The notes under the pieces are model-generated. The model worked only from the letters and a program-made list of their open reading frames with translations, did no database searches and had not been told where the DNA came from. A stretch of 64,000 nt of DNA. Origin: Myxococcales bacterium 68-20 (GTDB taxonomy: Bacteria > Myxococcota_A > Polyangia > Polyangiales > Polyangiaceae). Positions 1 through 8,779 of this stretch are shown here, piece after piece (the stretch's first letter is position 1; every line of letters starts with the position of its first letter). The position numbers were made by a program, and so were the translations under genes. The stretch lies in contig MKVQ01000006.1 in the NCBI GenBank assembly GCA_001899635.1, positions 155,835 to 219,834 on the forward strand, read 5' to 3'.

Positions 1-1873
1 TGGCCGAAAAGGCCTTGTCGTAGCCCGCCTCGACCGCAGCGCGCAGGCTCCGGCCTGCGCGCAACTCCTCGCGAATGCGCTCGTTGATGAGCACGTTCGC
101 GTCGACGGCGATACCGACCGAGAGGGCGAGGCCCGCGATGCCCGGCAACGTCAGCGTGCCGCTGAACGACGCGAGGATGGCGAGCTGGAGCAGCATGTTG
201 AAGATAACCGCGGCGTCCGCCACGAAGCCGGCCTTGCGGTAGTAGACCAGCATGAAGAGAAGGACGAGGCCCATGCCCGCGACTGCGCCGGTTGCGCCCT
301 TCGCGATCGCGTCTTCACCGAGCGTGGGGCCGATGACCGACTCGTTGGAGAGCTGGATCGGGGCCGGGAGTGCGCCGGACCGGAGAACCATCTCGAGCTT
401 CTCGGCCGACTTGAGCTGCTGATCCGGATCGCCCGCGCCCATCGTGATGCTCGCGCGCCCGCCGCCGATCTTGGAGCGGATGACGGGGGCCGAGTTGATC
501 ACGTCGTCGAGGATGATCGCGAAGCGGCGGTTGATGTTGTCGCCGGTGATCTGCTCGAAGCGGTCGGCGCCGGCGGGGCTGAACGTGATCGCGACGTAGA
601 CCTCGGGGACGCCGCTCCGCTGGTCGATCGCGCGCTGCGCGTCGGTGATGTACTCGCCGGTGACGTCGGCGCGGCCGCGAAGGTAGAACGTGCGCCAGCC
701 GTCCTCGGTGGCCCTCCCGGTGTCGGGATCGTAGTCCTCGGTCTTCTCGTAGCCGATGGTGTGGTCGTCCGGGACGTCCAGCGTCGCAACGTACGCCTTG
801 AGCTTGTCGAGGGCGACCTGCATCGCCTTCGTGCGCGCAACCTCGTCGTCCTTGACGTGCTTGCCCTCGAACTCGCTCGCGATCTTGGTCGAGAGGAACT
901 GGCGGCGGGCGTTCTGCTTCTGGCCCTTCTCCTCGCCGAGCGGCGCGTTCTCGATGCGGACCTCGATCCCTTCGGGGATCGTCTTCTCGTCGATCTTGGC
1001 GAAGAAGTCCGCCTCGTCGTCCACCATCTTGAACTCGAGGCGGGCCGTCTTGCGGATGATCTCCTTGATCTCCTCGAACTGCGAGCGGTTCGAGCCCGGC
1101 ACCTCGACGATGATGTCCTCGTCGCGCGTGGTGATGCTCGCCTCGCGGAGGCCGAGCTCGTCGACGCGGCGGTTGATCGTGTCCTTCGCCTGCGTGACCG
1201 CGCGCTCGCGCGTCTGCGTCTCGACCTCGGCGCGCAGCTTGAAGACGACCTCGCCCTCGCCGCCCTTCATCTGGGCGAGCTCCTGGGCGAACTTCTTGTG
1301 GAAGCGCTCGTCGATCATCTTCACGTCGGCCGGGTCCTTGAACTTGATGCGCAGGACCGCGCTCTCCGGCGTGTAGATGTGGACCTTCTCCTCGAGCAGC
1401 TTCAGCTGGGGCTGCTTGAGCAGGCCTTCGCCCGTGTGGATCTGGTAGCCGGTCGCCAGCTCCTGGCGCATCTCGTCGGCGAACTTGTCACGCTTGTCGC
1501 GCAGCGCCTCTTCGACCTCGACCGTGTAGACGAGACGGAGGCCGCCCTGGAGGTCGAGGCCCTTCACGATCCCGAAGTCGATGTTGTCGCGGACGTACTT
1601 CGGAGCGTGGAAGCGCGGGTTGCCGTTCGCGTCGTGGCTCAGGTCCTCGAACGTCGGCAGGAGCACGACGATCGAACCGAAGAAGGTCGCGACGACGAAG
1701 CCGGTCTTGATGCGCCAGGCGCTGTCCATCACCGGAAGGGCCGTGACGAGGGCCCAGATGACGGTGAGGCCCATCAGGACGAGGCCCCAGAAGTTGTCGG
1801 CGCTGTAGAAGGCGTAGCCGGCAGCGCCCGCCACGGCGATGACGATGAGTGAGTTTCGCAGGGAGCTGGTCAT
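1..1873 (-). CDS. secD: Protein translocase subunit SecD (3' end cut by window start)
   Basis: Inner-membrane RND-type subunit that helps SecYEG release exported proteins using the proton motive force. Reading from ATG at 1873 gives MTSSLRNSLIVIAVAG, an N-terminal membrane segment, a second one near residues 30-50, a long periplasmic P1 region containing GLDLQGGLRLVYTVEVEE, and from about residue 510 the block of C-terminal membrane helices. The SecD signature LPGIAGLALSVGIAVDANV and INERIREELRAGRSLR lie around residues 580-610. About 624 residues are visible and the frame is still open at base 1, so only a short C-terminal part is missing. It follows yajC with a 60-bp gap, the usual yajC-secD order; secF is expected beyond the window. 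Confidence 0.95.
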   Translation of the reverse strand, partial: MTSSLRNSLIVIAVAGAAGYAFYSADNFWGLVLMGLTVIWALVTALPVMDSAWRIKTGFVVATFFGSIVVLLPTFEDLSHDANGNPRFHAPKYVRDNIDFGIVKGLDLQGGLRLVYTVEVEEALRDKRDKFADEMRQELATGYQIHTGEGLLKQPQLKLLEEKVHIYTPESAVLRIKFKDPADVKMIDERFHKKFAQELAQMKGGEGEVVFKLRAEVETQTRERAVTQAKDTINRRVDELGLREASITTRDEDIIVEVPGSNRSQFEEIKEIIRKTARLEFKMVDDEADFFAKIDEKTIPEGIEVRIENAPLGEEKGQKQNARRQFLSTKIASEFEGKHVKDDEVARTKAMQVALDKLKAYVATLDVPDDHTIGYEKTEDYDPDTGRATEDGWRTFYLRGRADVTGEYITDAQRAIDQRSGVPEVYVAITFSPAGADRFEQITGDNINRRFAIILDDVINSAPVIRSKIGGGRASITMGAGDPDQQLKSAEKLEMVLRSGALPAPIQLSNESVIGPTLGEDAIAKGATGAVAGMGLVLLFMLVYYRKAGFVADAAVIFNMLLQLAILASFSGTLTLPGIAGLALSVGIAVDANVLINERIREELRAGRSLRAAVEAGYDKAFSA

Positions 1874-1933
1874 CGATTGAGCCCGGATTTCACGCTGGCG
1901 GGAACAGATAGCCGAACCGCGGGACGGCTTGGT

Positions 1934-2353
1934 TCATTTCTTGTCGGCGGTCGCTTTCGCTTCCTTGAGGTCAGCGAGCTCCTTGTCCGTCTTGCTGGCC
2001 GTCGCGGCCTGCGGCTCGAACGAGGAAACGGCGTTCGCGAGGACCTGGACCGTCGTGCCCGGCGCGATCTTCACCTTGGCAATGCGCGCGTCCATGTCGA
2101 CGAGCTCGCCGATGAGCCCGGCCTGGGTCACGACCCGATCCCCCTTCTTCAGGCTCTTGCGCGCCTCCGCCTCCTTCTTCTGGCGCCGGAAGCTCATGAA
2201 GAGGAACGGCACGAGAATGAGGAACGGGAGCAGCATCGTGAGCATGCTGCCCGGCGGGTTCTGCTGCGCAGGGGCGCCCGCAGGAGCGGACTCTTGGGCG
2301 ACGCCAGGCGTGCCTTGCTTGGGCTGGACGTTCTGGAAGAAGTAGAGAGACAT
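1934..2353 (-). CDS. yajC: YajC, Sec translocon accessory protein
   Basis: Small single-pass inner-membrane protein of the SecDF-YajC complex. The 139-residue product has a Pro/Gln/Ala-rich N-terminus, one membrane helix at roughly residues 36-55 (MLTMLLPFLILVPFLFMSF), then the family hallmark RRQKKEAEARKSLKKGDRVV followed by TQAGLIGELVDMDARIAKVK. A lysine-rich tail closes it. The length is slightly above the usual 90-110 residues because of the N-terminal extension before the helix. ATG at 2353 is preceded by GGAG about nine bases upstream. It is the first gene of the yajC-secD pair. Confidence 0.93.
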   Translation of the reverse strand: MSLYFFQNVQPKQGTPGVAQESAPAGAPAQQNPPGSMLTMLLPFLILVPFLFMSFRRQKKEAEARKSLKKGDRVVTQAGLIGELVDMDARIAKVKIAPGTTVQVLANAVSSFEPQAATASKTDKELADLKEAKATADKK

Positions 2354-2500
2354 CGGACGCGCTCCGGCTCCGCCCTGGAAAACTGCCGAAGAGAAAAGGA
2401 GTTGGGGCGAAGGAGCGGGGGATTAGTCGATTCGTCCCATGGGGTCAATCGGACCGCCGATGCCCCATGCCAATGTAGGCCGCGCTCTCGGTCCCCGACG

Positions 2501-3466
2501 TCAGTCGTCCCGCGCGCAGCGGAAGCCCACGTTCGGGCCCATCTCGCGGGCCGAGCCCCAGTTTCGGCTCGTAGTCTTCGCCTGGGACGGCTGGCTCAGC
2601 CACCCCCCGCCACGAAGCACATGGCTAGCGCCGGCGCGGGGCGAGAGGTCCGAGACGGCCTCCCCGTACCAGTCCGCGGTCCACTCCTCGACGTTGCCGC
2701 TCATGTCCTGCAGGCCGTACGGGCTCGCTCCGTTCGGGCGGCTTCCCACGCGCGCGGGCTTCTTGCCGCTACAGCTCCGCTGCGTCTTGTCGCTCGCGAG
2801 CGTCACGGCAGCGCCGCATCCGGACGCGTTCCCACCCCACGGGTACTTGACCGCCGTCGTCCCACGCGCGGCCATCTCCCACTCGACCTCGCGCGGGAGA
2901 CGCTTGTTCATGGCGATGCAGTAGGCCTGGGCGCTCGTCCACGGGACGCACGAGATCGGCAGCATCGGGTCACCGAGGTCGTACGTGCACGAAGCGCTCG
3001 ACCGCGCGGGACGCGGACACGCGCCTCGCTCGACGCAGGCGCGGTACGCACCGACCGTCACCTCCGTCTTGTCGATCCAGAAGGGAGCGAGCACGACGGG
3101 GCGGGACGGCCGCTCGTTCGGTGGCGCCTTCTTGTCGTCCGAGCCCATCGTGAAGCGTCCCCCCGGGATCCGCACCATCCCGTCCTTCATGACCGCGGGT
3201 TGCCTGATCATGGCCGGCTGCTTCGGAGACGGTAACGGCGGCGGCACGTGCTCGGGATCGTCGCCGTCCGCATCGATGTCCGAGCTCGACGGCCGCGCCT
3301 CGACGACCGGCTGCGCGGAAGTGACCGCCCCTGCCCCGCGCGCGGCTGCTCCGCCCGGCGCAGGCTCCTGGCGGCCCCCCGTGTCCTGCGCGAGCGCGAT
3401 CGGGATCGGGATCGCGGAGGCGATCGCGGCGAAGATCAAGCGTCGCTTCGAGCACGAAGGGCGCAT
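2501..3466 (-). CDS. Secreted FGE-sulfatase-fold (SUMF1-like) protein, not a true FGE
   Basis: The product from ATG 3466 is 321 residues. It starts MRPSCSKRRLIFAAIASAIP, a signal-peptide-like segment, then a Pro/Ala-rich linker to about residue 90. The formylglycine-generating-enzyme fold follows: GGRFTMGSDD, FWIDKTEVTVGAYRACVE, RLPREVEWEMAARG, YPWGG, GLQDMSGNVEEWTADWYG, HVLRGGGW and GFRCARDD at the end. In genuine FGE the segment after the RGGS motif holds the catalytic cysteine pair; here it reads LSQPSQAKTTSRNWGSAR with no cysteine, so sulfatase activation is unlikely. Proteins of this fold often act as binding or scaffold proteins in this group. An upstream ATG at 3517 would overlap the preceding gene and lose the signal peptide, so 3466 is preferred. 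Confidence 0.8.
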   Translation of the reverse strand: MRPSCSKRRLIFAAIASAIPIPIALAQDTGGRQEPAPGGAAARGAGAVTSAQPVVEARPSSSDIDADGDDPEHVPPPLPSPKQPAMIRQPAVMKDGMVRIPGGRFTMGSDDKKAPPNERPSRPVVLAPFWIDKTEVTVGAYRACVERGACPRPARSSASCTYDLGDPMLPISCVPWTSAQAYCIAMNKRLPREVEWEMAARGTTAVKYPWGGNASGCGAAVTLASDKTQRSCSGKKPARVGSRPNGASPYGLQDMSGNVEEWTADWYGEAVSDLSPRAGASHVLRGGGWLSQPSQAKTTSRNWGSAREMGPNVGFRCARDD

Positions 3467-3503
3467 GCGCAGCGGCAAATCTAGCACGCAGCACGACGGG
3501 GGG

Positions 3504-5291
3504 TCAGGCGACGCCAATCGGCGCGCCCGGGTCGGACTCGGATCGCGCAGCCGCCGAGAGAACGTCGCGCGTCGCCTCGAACGCGCGGCGCGCGCGCTGC
3601 CCGCTCACCTCGGGGTCCGAGCCCGGCATGGTCTCGCTGACCACGCGGGCAGCGGCGCCTCCATCGAGCGGAGTCTTGAGCGCTCGCGAGGCCACGGCGA
3701 GCGCAGCTCCGGCAGCCACCGCGGCGATCGACGCCGTGCTCGATCCGCCATCGCCGACCGCGAGCGGCAGGACCCGCGCGCGCCGCTCCCGAACGACGGT
3801 GCGCGCGGCCTCGGGCAACGCGCCGGTCGGCTCGGCACCGAGCAGTCCGAGCACGGCACCATCGGCGAGCGGAACGACGGCGCCCGCGCTCGCCACGCCG
3901 CGCTCGGTCGCGAGCACGAGGCGAGGCGCACGGCGAGCCATCCCTCCTCGCACGTGATCGCGGGAGGCGATGACATCGAGCAGAGCGCCCGCGCCCGGCG
4001 TCGTGGCGGTGATGATCCCTTGCGCGCGAAGCCCAACCCCGGTCGCGAGAGATGCGCCGACCGCTCCGAGGACGGCCTCGGCCGATGCAACGTCGTCGAG
4101 GACGAAGCGAATCGTGACCTCGCGCTCGCTTCGTTCTTCCTTCGGCGGCTCCGGCACACGTGCAAATCGCGGGAGCGAGTGCTCCACGTCCATGAAAGAG
4201 AACACGCGGCGACCGCGCTCGTCCGCGAGCATGTTGTCGCACGCGGCCGCGAGATCGGCGACGTCGAATGCGGAGCCGGTGGCGCCGACGAAGAGCTTCG
4301 GGATCCGGCCGATGCCCGGGAAGCCCGGGACCCACGTGAGGGCATCGGAGAAGGCCGCCTTCACCTCGCGCGAGAGGAGCGCGCCGTGGGAGAGCGGCTC
4401 CTCGACGGGCTCGAGCACGGTGACGGCGAGCGCGCGCGAGAGCGCCTTCACGAGGCGCGGTCCGGGAAACGGACGGAGCGACGTGATCTGGACCGCTCCC
4501 ACGTCGTAGCCACGCGCACGAAGCTCACTGACCGCGCAGAAGAGCGCATCGCCGACGGGGCCCATCCCCACGAGGACGAGGGGCGACTCTCCGAGCGGGA
4601 CCTTGTCGAACATGTCGTGACGACGGCCGGACACCGTGCCGTACTCGCGGAGCGCAGCGCCGAGCGCGAACGGCACGCGCTCGCCGAACGCGCGATCGCC
4701 CGCGGACACGCGCGCGCCGTCCGCCCTCGGACGCCCCTGTCCTGCGGTTCCGACGAACGCCTGGACCGCCTTGTCTTGCGGGAGACTGGCCATCGCGACG
4801 GCACGACCCGCAGGATGCTGTGCACGCCCCAGCCCGTGCACGACGATGAAGGGCACGCCCGAATCCTCGGACGCTCGGCGCGCGACGAGCGTGAGATCGA
4901 AGGAGTCCTCCGGCCCCGAGGCGCACAGCACGCCCCAGCCGAGATCCATCAGCGCGGAGAGATCCTCCGCGCCGTGACCGGCAACGGCATGGGCGACGAT
5001 CCCGAGACGCGCGTTCGCCGCGCGGCGCATCGAGTCGCGCAGCGATGCGAGCCGCTCCACGGGAGCGACGACGGCGGCCCGCTCGTGCCTTTCAGAGACC
5101 GCGCATGCCTCGACGAGAGCGCGCGCGAGGGCGCCGTTCTCCAGCGTGTCGCCGAAGACGCGGCTCCCCGCGGCCTTCTCGGCAGCCGCGATCGCGCCCG
5201 CGACGTCGAGCATCTCGAGGCGCGCAAACGTCGCCGGACGTGCAGACGATGCGGCCGGGGACTCCGAGGTGCGCTCGAGCTCATCGTGCAT
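3504..5291 (-). CDS. Degenerate pyruvate:ferredoxin oxidoreductase-like protein
   Basis: The 595-residue product resembles 2-oxoacid:ferredoxin oxidoreductases without the TPP-binding catalytic part. Around residues 90-200 it has a PorA domain I-like stretch (ALMDLGWGVLCASGPEDSFD then ARRASEDSGVPFIVVHGLG). About residues 250-350 resemble domain II (SPLVLVGMGPVGDALFCAV, GAVQITSLRPFPGPRLVKAL, VLEPVEEPLSHGALL). About residues 395-530 resemble the gamma domain. No CxxC ferredoxin motifs and no GDG-type thiamine motif are visible. Start is uncertain: ATG 5291 (MHDELERTSE) is chosen over ATG 5342 because the extra residues are low-complexity. It ends 37 bp before the FGE-like gene and may share its transcript. 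The function is unknown; a regulatory or structural derivative of the enzyme is an inference. Confidence 0.6.
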   Translation of the reverse strand: MHDELERTSESPAASSARPATFARLEMLDVAGAIAAAEKAAGSRVFGDTLENGALARALVEACAVSERHERAAVVAPVERLASLRDSMRRAANARLGIVAHAVAGHGAEDLSALMDLGWGVLCASGPEDSFDLTLVARRASEDSGVPFIVVHGLGRAQHPAGRAVAMASLPQDKAVQAFVGTAGQGRPRADGARVSAGDRAFGERVPFALGAALREYGTVSGRRHDMFDKVPLGESPLVLVGMGPVGDALFCAVSELRARGYDVGAVQITSLRPFPGPRLVKALSRALAVTVLEPVEEPLSHGALLSREVKAAFSDALTWVPGFPGIGRIPKLFVGATGSAFDVADLAAACDNMLADERGRRVFSFMDVEHSLPRFARVPEPPKEERSEREVTIRFVLDDVASAEAVLGAVGASLATGVGLRAQGIITATTPGAGALLDVIASRDHVRGGMARRAPRLVLATERGVASAGAVVPLADGAVLGLLGAEPTGALPEAARTVVRERRARVLPLAVGDGGSSTASIAAVAAGAALAVASRALKTPLDGGAAARVVSETMPGSDPEVSGQRARRAFEATRDVLSAAARSESDPGAPIGVA

Positions 5292-5371
5292 GAGCGAACG
5301 ATGCGGTATGGCCCTCCCCTGCGCAAGAGCGGCCCGACCCAACGCGACCGACGCGGCCTACGCGACCAGCG

Positions 5372-5851
5372 CTACCTTCCGCCGCCCTGCCCCGGACCGG
5401 CGGACGGGAGCGGCTCGATCCTCGGGGCGGGCGCAGGCCGCACCTTCGGGGGCGAAGGGTTCGCACCGCGATCGGGCGGGAGCACGGGCGACGGAGCGGC
5501 AGGCCCGGGCCCGAGCCATTTCACGCACACGCCGGTGGCGTGCGCGCGCGAGTAGCCCTGATCGATGAACGTCCGCAACACCGCGTCGCAGCCGAGGCGC
5601 CCGGCCTTCTCCGTGAGCGCCCTGGCGACATCCTCGGGGTGCGCCTCATTTCCGAAGCCGACCGCTTGCACCAACGCGATCTCGTAGAACGGACGCGCAG
5701 GCAGAGGCTGCTCGGCCATGTACAGCTCGACGGTCCTGCCCGTGGGTTGCTCGGGCGCGCGCAGCATCGCCTGGTGGGTCTCCGTGTGGCCGCAGCCCGC
5801 CGCCACGAGCAGCGAACCGACCGCGAGCACCACCCGTCCGTAGCGGCTCAT
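5372..5851 (-). CDS. Lipoprotein, paralogue of its upstream neighbour
   Basis: 159 residues starting MSRYGRVVLAVGSLLVAAGC, a type II signal peptide with lipobox VAAGC, so an outer- or inner-membrane-anchored lipoprotein. The central part (VELYMAEQPLPARPFYEIAL, then EKAGRLGCDAVLRTF) resembles the same region of the next gene upstream, suggesting an old duplication. The C-terminal 45 residues are Pro/Gly-rich and probably disordered. Its ATG overlaps the stop of the upstream gene by four bases (ATGA), so the two are translationally coupled. No function is recognised. Confidence 0.75.
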   Translation of the reverse strand: MSRYGRVVLAVGSLLVAAGCGHTETHQAMLRAPEQPTGRTVELYMAEQPLPARPFYEIALVQAVGFGNEAHPEDVARALTEKAGRLGCDAVLRTFIDQGYSRAHATGVCVKWLGPGPAAPSPVLPPDRGANPSPPKVRPAPAPRIEPLPSAGPGQGGGR

Positions 5852-6468
5852 CGCTGGCCTCCGAGGTCGCGGCCGCTGCTCGGCGCTCCCTGGGGAGGCG
5901 GCGCGGTCTCGATCTCCGGGCGCTCCGACTCCGGCGCGCTGTCCTTCTCCCGAGGCTCCGGTGTGCTCTCGTTCTCGTCGTCAGGTGGCGGCGGCGGCCC
6001 CGGCGGGATGAGCGGCGGCCCCGACGTGCCGGGCAGCTGCGTCGTCATCGCGCGGCCGAACATCGACACCGTCATGATCTCTTCATTTGTAGAATACATG
6101 CGTGTGCCGGCGCAGGTCGCGCCCATGCCGCACGTGTAATAGAACGTCTCGACGTGGCTGCGCCCCGCGAGGTCGAAACGCGCGCGGGTCCCCTCGATGA
6201 CCGCGACGTTGCCGCCGATCTGAGCCACCTTTCGCACGAACTGAGGGAGGAGGTTGTCGATGCTCGCCTCTTGCTGTGCGGCGTGAACCTCCACCACGCC
6301 GAGGTCGACCGCGCCCGGCGGCGGCTGGCCCATCGCGTAGATCGCGACCGGCCCCGTATAGGCGGGGAGCTGGACCGGCCCCGTGCGGATCGCGCTGCCG
6401 CCGACCGACGAGCATCCCGTCGCCACGATCGCGGCAACGAACGCGGTCGTGAGGAACGCTCGTCTCAT
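5848..6468 (-). CDS. Lipoprotein with Pro/Glu-rich tail
   Basis: From ATG 6468 the 206-residue product starts MRRAFLTTAFVAAIVATGCS, a lipoprotein signal with lipobox VATGC. The core has VQLPAYTGPVAIYAMGQPPP, then GAVDLGVVEVHAAQQEASID and KVAQIGGNVAVIEGTRARFD, a pattern shared in weaker form with the following lipoprotein. A Pro-rich acidic tail follows from about residue 155. It is the first gene of a two-gene unit (stop and next start share ATGA at 5851-5848). Earlier in-frame ATGs at 6633 and 6480 would bury the signal peptide. The role is unknown; envelope location is supported. Confidence 0.75.
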   Translation of the reverse strand: MRRAFLTTAFVAAIVATGCSSVGGSAIRTGPVQLPAYTGPVAIYAMGQPPPGAVDLGVVEVHAAQQEASIDNLLPQFVRKVAQIGGNVAVIEGTRARFDLAGRSHVETFYYTCGMGATCAGTRMYSTNEEIMTVSMFGRAMTTQLPGTSGPPLIPPGPPPPPDDENESTPEPREKDSAPESERPEIETAPPPQGAPSSGRDLGGQR

Positions 6469-6527
6469 GCCCGGGATCATGGAGGCCCACCGCGCGGTCG
6501 GCAACGTGAAACTCGTGAAGCCCCGCC

Positions 6528-6938
6528 CTACTGGCCCGGCCCCAGCAACGGCGCCGCCTTCGCGAGCGCTGCCTGGATCCACGCGAGCGGCGGCGCCTGC
6601 TCGACCTTGTCGCCGTCCGAGTAGAGGCGGCACGAGACCCCGACCGTTCGTTCGTTCGGACCGACGCCCGCGCTTTCCTCCGCGTCATCCGCGACGTCGC
6701 GCCCCTCCACCCGCACCGTCGGCGACCCGGGGAACCCGAGCTCCTGCGCGTGCCGCTCTCCCTCCACGATGATGAAGCGCAGGTTCGTCTCGATGCCGAG
6801 CGCCTCCGTCGCCTCCCGGATGCGCGCGACCGCCAGCTCGGTGCCCGGGCAGCCCGAAACGACGAGCAGCTCCACGGTGCAGCGCCACGGATCCAGCCAC
6901 GACGGGCGACGCGGCTTGGCCGACGACGGTGTTTGCAT
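6528..6938 (-). CDS. Thioredoxin-fold small protein
   Basis: 136 residues starting MQTPSSAKPRRPSWLDPW. The motif VELLVVSGCPGTELAVARI places a single cysteine at the end of the first beta-strand in a CPGT arrangement, as in small thioredoxin-like proteins related to DF-family (seleno)proteins and the C-terminal part of alkylmercury lyase-like proteins. Downstream come RFIIVEGERHAQELGFPGSP and TVRVEGRDV, the cis-proline region of the fold (GSPTV). ATG 6938 has a strong GGGGGA ribosome binding site eight bases upstream, which rules out longer starts. No membrane segment. The exact substrate is unknown; redox or metal handling is an inference. Confidence 0.7.
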   Translation of the reverse strand: MQTPSSAKPRRPSWLDPWRCTVELLVVSGCPGTELAVARIREATEALGIETNLRFIIVEGERHAQELGFPGSPTVRVEGRDVADDAEESAGVGPNERTVGVSCRLYSDGDKVEQAPPLAWIQAALAKAAPLLGPGQ

Positions 6939-7060
6939 TGTTTCCCCCAGAAAAGGACGGACGCCGGTACCACGGCACCGTTGGCCCCTGCAAGCTCTAC
7001 GGTGCCGGCGTACCGTCCGGCGCATGGTCGCCCGCCGTTCGAGCGTCGACGCCGGCACCG

Positions 7061-7140
7061 TCATGCGCGTCGCCAAAGAGCGACACGCGCGGAAGCGCCC
7101 TCATGCGCATCGCCGAATGGCGACGCGCCCGAAGGCGCGG
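7061..7140. repeat. Two 40-bp tandem repeats with co-varying hairpins
   Basis: Copies at 7061-7100 and 7101-7140 both begin TCATGCGC and run end to end just past the phoH stop. Copy 1 can fold GTCGC/GCGAC and copy 2 TCGCC/GGCGA at the same place; the second stems are GCGC...GCGC and GCGCC/GGCGC. The stem bases differ but complementarity is kept. Confidence 0.6.
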
Positions 7141-7143
7141 TCG

Positions 7144-8520
7144 TCAGAGCAGGTTGGCGGCGAGCTCGGCGAGCTCGCTGCGCTCGCCGCGCGTCAGGAC
7201 GATGTGCGCCGCGACCTTCTCGCCACGGAAGCGATCGGCCGCGACCGAGAGCCCGTTCGACGCGCTGTCGACGTACGGGTTGTCGATCTGGCCCGGGTCG
7301 CCCGTGAGGACGATCTTCGTGCCGTCGCCCGAGCGCGTGATGATCGTCTTCACCTCGTGCGGCGTGAGGTTCTGCGCCTCGTCGACGATGATGTACTGCT
7401 GCGGGAGCGAACGACCACGGATGTACGTGAGCGGCTCGACCTGGAGCTGCCCGCTGTCGAGCAGCTCGGCGTAGGCACGCGGGCCCTTGCGCGTACCGCT
7501 CGAGAAGAGGAACTCGAGGTTGTCGAAGATCGGCTGCATCCAGGGGTTCAGCTTCTCGTCGACGTCACCCGGCAGGAAGCCGATGTCGCGACCGAGCGGC
7601 ATCACGGGACGCGAGACGAGCATGCGCGTGTACACGCCGTCCTCGACGGTCCGCTTCAGTCCGGCAGCGAGCGCGAGGAGCGTCTTGCCGGTGCCCGCCT
7701 TGCCGACGAGCGTGACGAGGCGGATGTTCTCGTCGAGCAGGATATCGAGCGCGTGGCTCTGCTCCTTGTTGCGCGGGCGAACGCCAATCACGCCCTCGCG
7801 CGGCGTGCGGAGGGCGACGATCTCCTTCTTCGCCGCGTCGTAGCGACCGAGCGCGGTGTGAGAAGCGTTCGCGCGATCGCGGAGGAGCACGCAGAGGTTG
7901 GCGCTCAGGTAGGGCGCCGCGTCCTTGTTCCGCTCGCGCTCGCGGTCGCGCGGCTCACCCTTCTCCGGCGGGACGAGATGCGGCGGAGCAGGGAGCCTGC
8001 CCTCCTGGAAGAAGGTATCGATCTCGTCCGCGGAGACCTCGACGTCGGTGACGCCGGTCTCGACACGCTGCGGCTCGACACGCTGGTTCTCGTAGGTCTC
8101 GGCGACCATGCCGAGCGCGTCCGCACGAATGCGGAGGTTCGTGTCCATCGTCACGAACACGGTGGGTCGGCCGCCGTCCGCCTCGCGCACGTCGAACGCG
8201 GTCTGGAGGATCGCGTTGTCCATCGCGGCCTTGTCGATCGCGCTCGGAAGCTCGGGGCGCTGGCTCGGCACCGCGACCGTGAGCGTGCCACCCGACTTGA
8301 TGGCGACCCCCTTGGAGAGCGACCCGCCTTGCTCGCGAAGGTCGTCGAGGAGGCGAACGACGTGACGCGCGTTGCGGCCCCGCTCCGAGCCCTCGCGCTT
8401 GAACTGGTCGACCTCCTCGATGACGTAGATCGGGATGATGACGTTGTTGTCGTCGAACCGGAAGATCGCGTACGGGTCGTGAAGCAGGATGTTCGTGTCG
8501 AGGACGTAGTTCTTCTTCAT
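7144..8520 (-). CDS. PIN-PhoH family ATPase (PhoH2-like)
   Basis: 458 residues joining an N-terminal PIN ribonuclease domain to a PhoH ATPase, the arrangement of PhoH2/YlaK-type proteins that act on RNA. The PIN part begins MKKNYVLDTNILLHDPYAIF with the first acidic residue in VLDTN, and has further acids in FVTMDTNLRIRADAL. The PhoH part starts near residue 245 with RPRNKEQSHALDILL, a Walker A LVGKAGTGKTLLALAAG at about 268, and a Walker B-like YIIVDEAQNLTPHEVKT near 375. It is unlinked to phosphate genes here. The intergenic region to the next plus-strand gene (8521-8779) is a divergent promoter region with no gene. Confidence 0.92.
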   Translation of the reverse strand: MKKNYVLDTNILLHDPYAIFRFDDNNVIIPIYVIEEVDQFKREGSERGRNARHVVRLLDDLREQGGSLSKGVAIKSGGTLTVAVPSQRPELPSAIDKAAMDNAILQTAFDVREADGGRPTVFVTMDTNLRIRADALGMVAETYENQRVEPQRVETGVTDVEVSADEIDTFFQEGRLPAPPHLVPPEKGEPRDRERERNKDAAPYLSANLCVLLRDRANASHTALGRYDAAKKEIVALRTPREGVIGVRPRNKEQSHALDILLDENIRLVTLVGKAGTGKTLLALAAGLKRTVEDGVYTRMLVSRPVMPLGRDIGFLPGDVDEKLNPWMQPIFDNLEFLFSSGTRKGPRAYAELLDSGQLQVEPLTYIRGRSLPQQYIIVDEAQNLTPHEVKTIITRSGDGTKIVLTGDPGQIDNPYVDSASNGLSVAADRFRGEKVAAHIVLTRGERSELAELAANLL

Positions 8521-8779
8521 CCTTTTCGCTCTTCCGGGGACGATGGACGTCCGCGCGTCTTCACGTACCCCGAGCTTGCCCCCTCTTGCAAGCGCAGTCG
8601 GTAGGAAAGCACGGAGCGGGAAGCGTGGGGAAAAAGCCGGAGAGCCCGGCGTTGGGGCTCGGGCCCCGACCGCGCGTCCCGCCGTCCCCGGTCCCCTCGA
8701 CGAACGCTCGGAGGCGGCGAGAGCCTTCCGCGTCCCTTCGGTTTTCGCGAGCGCAAGGATGGTCTACGCTCCGAGTCGA

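Noticed and set aside
2985..5555. Long plus-strand open frame across the FGE-like and PFOR-like genes
   Set aside because: Arg/Ala/Gly-rich composition with no motif; a shadow of the minus-strand genes, which have recognisable domains.
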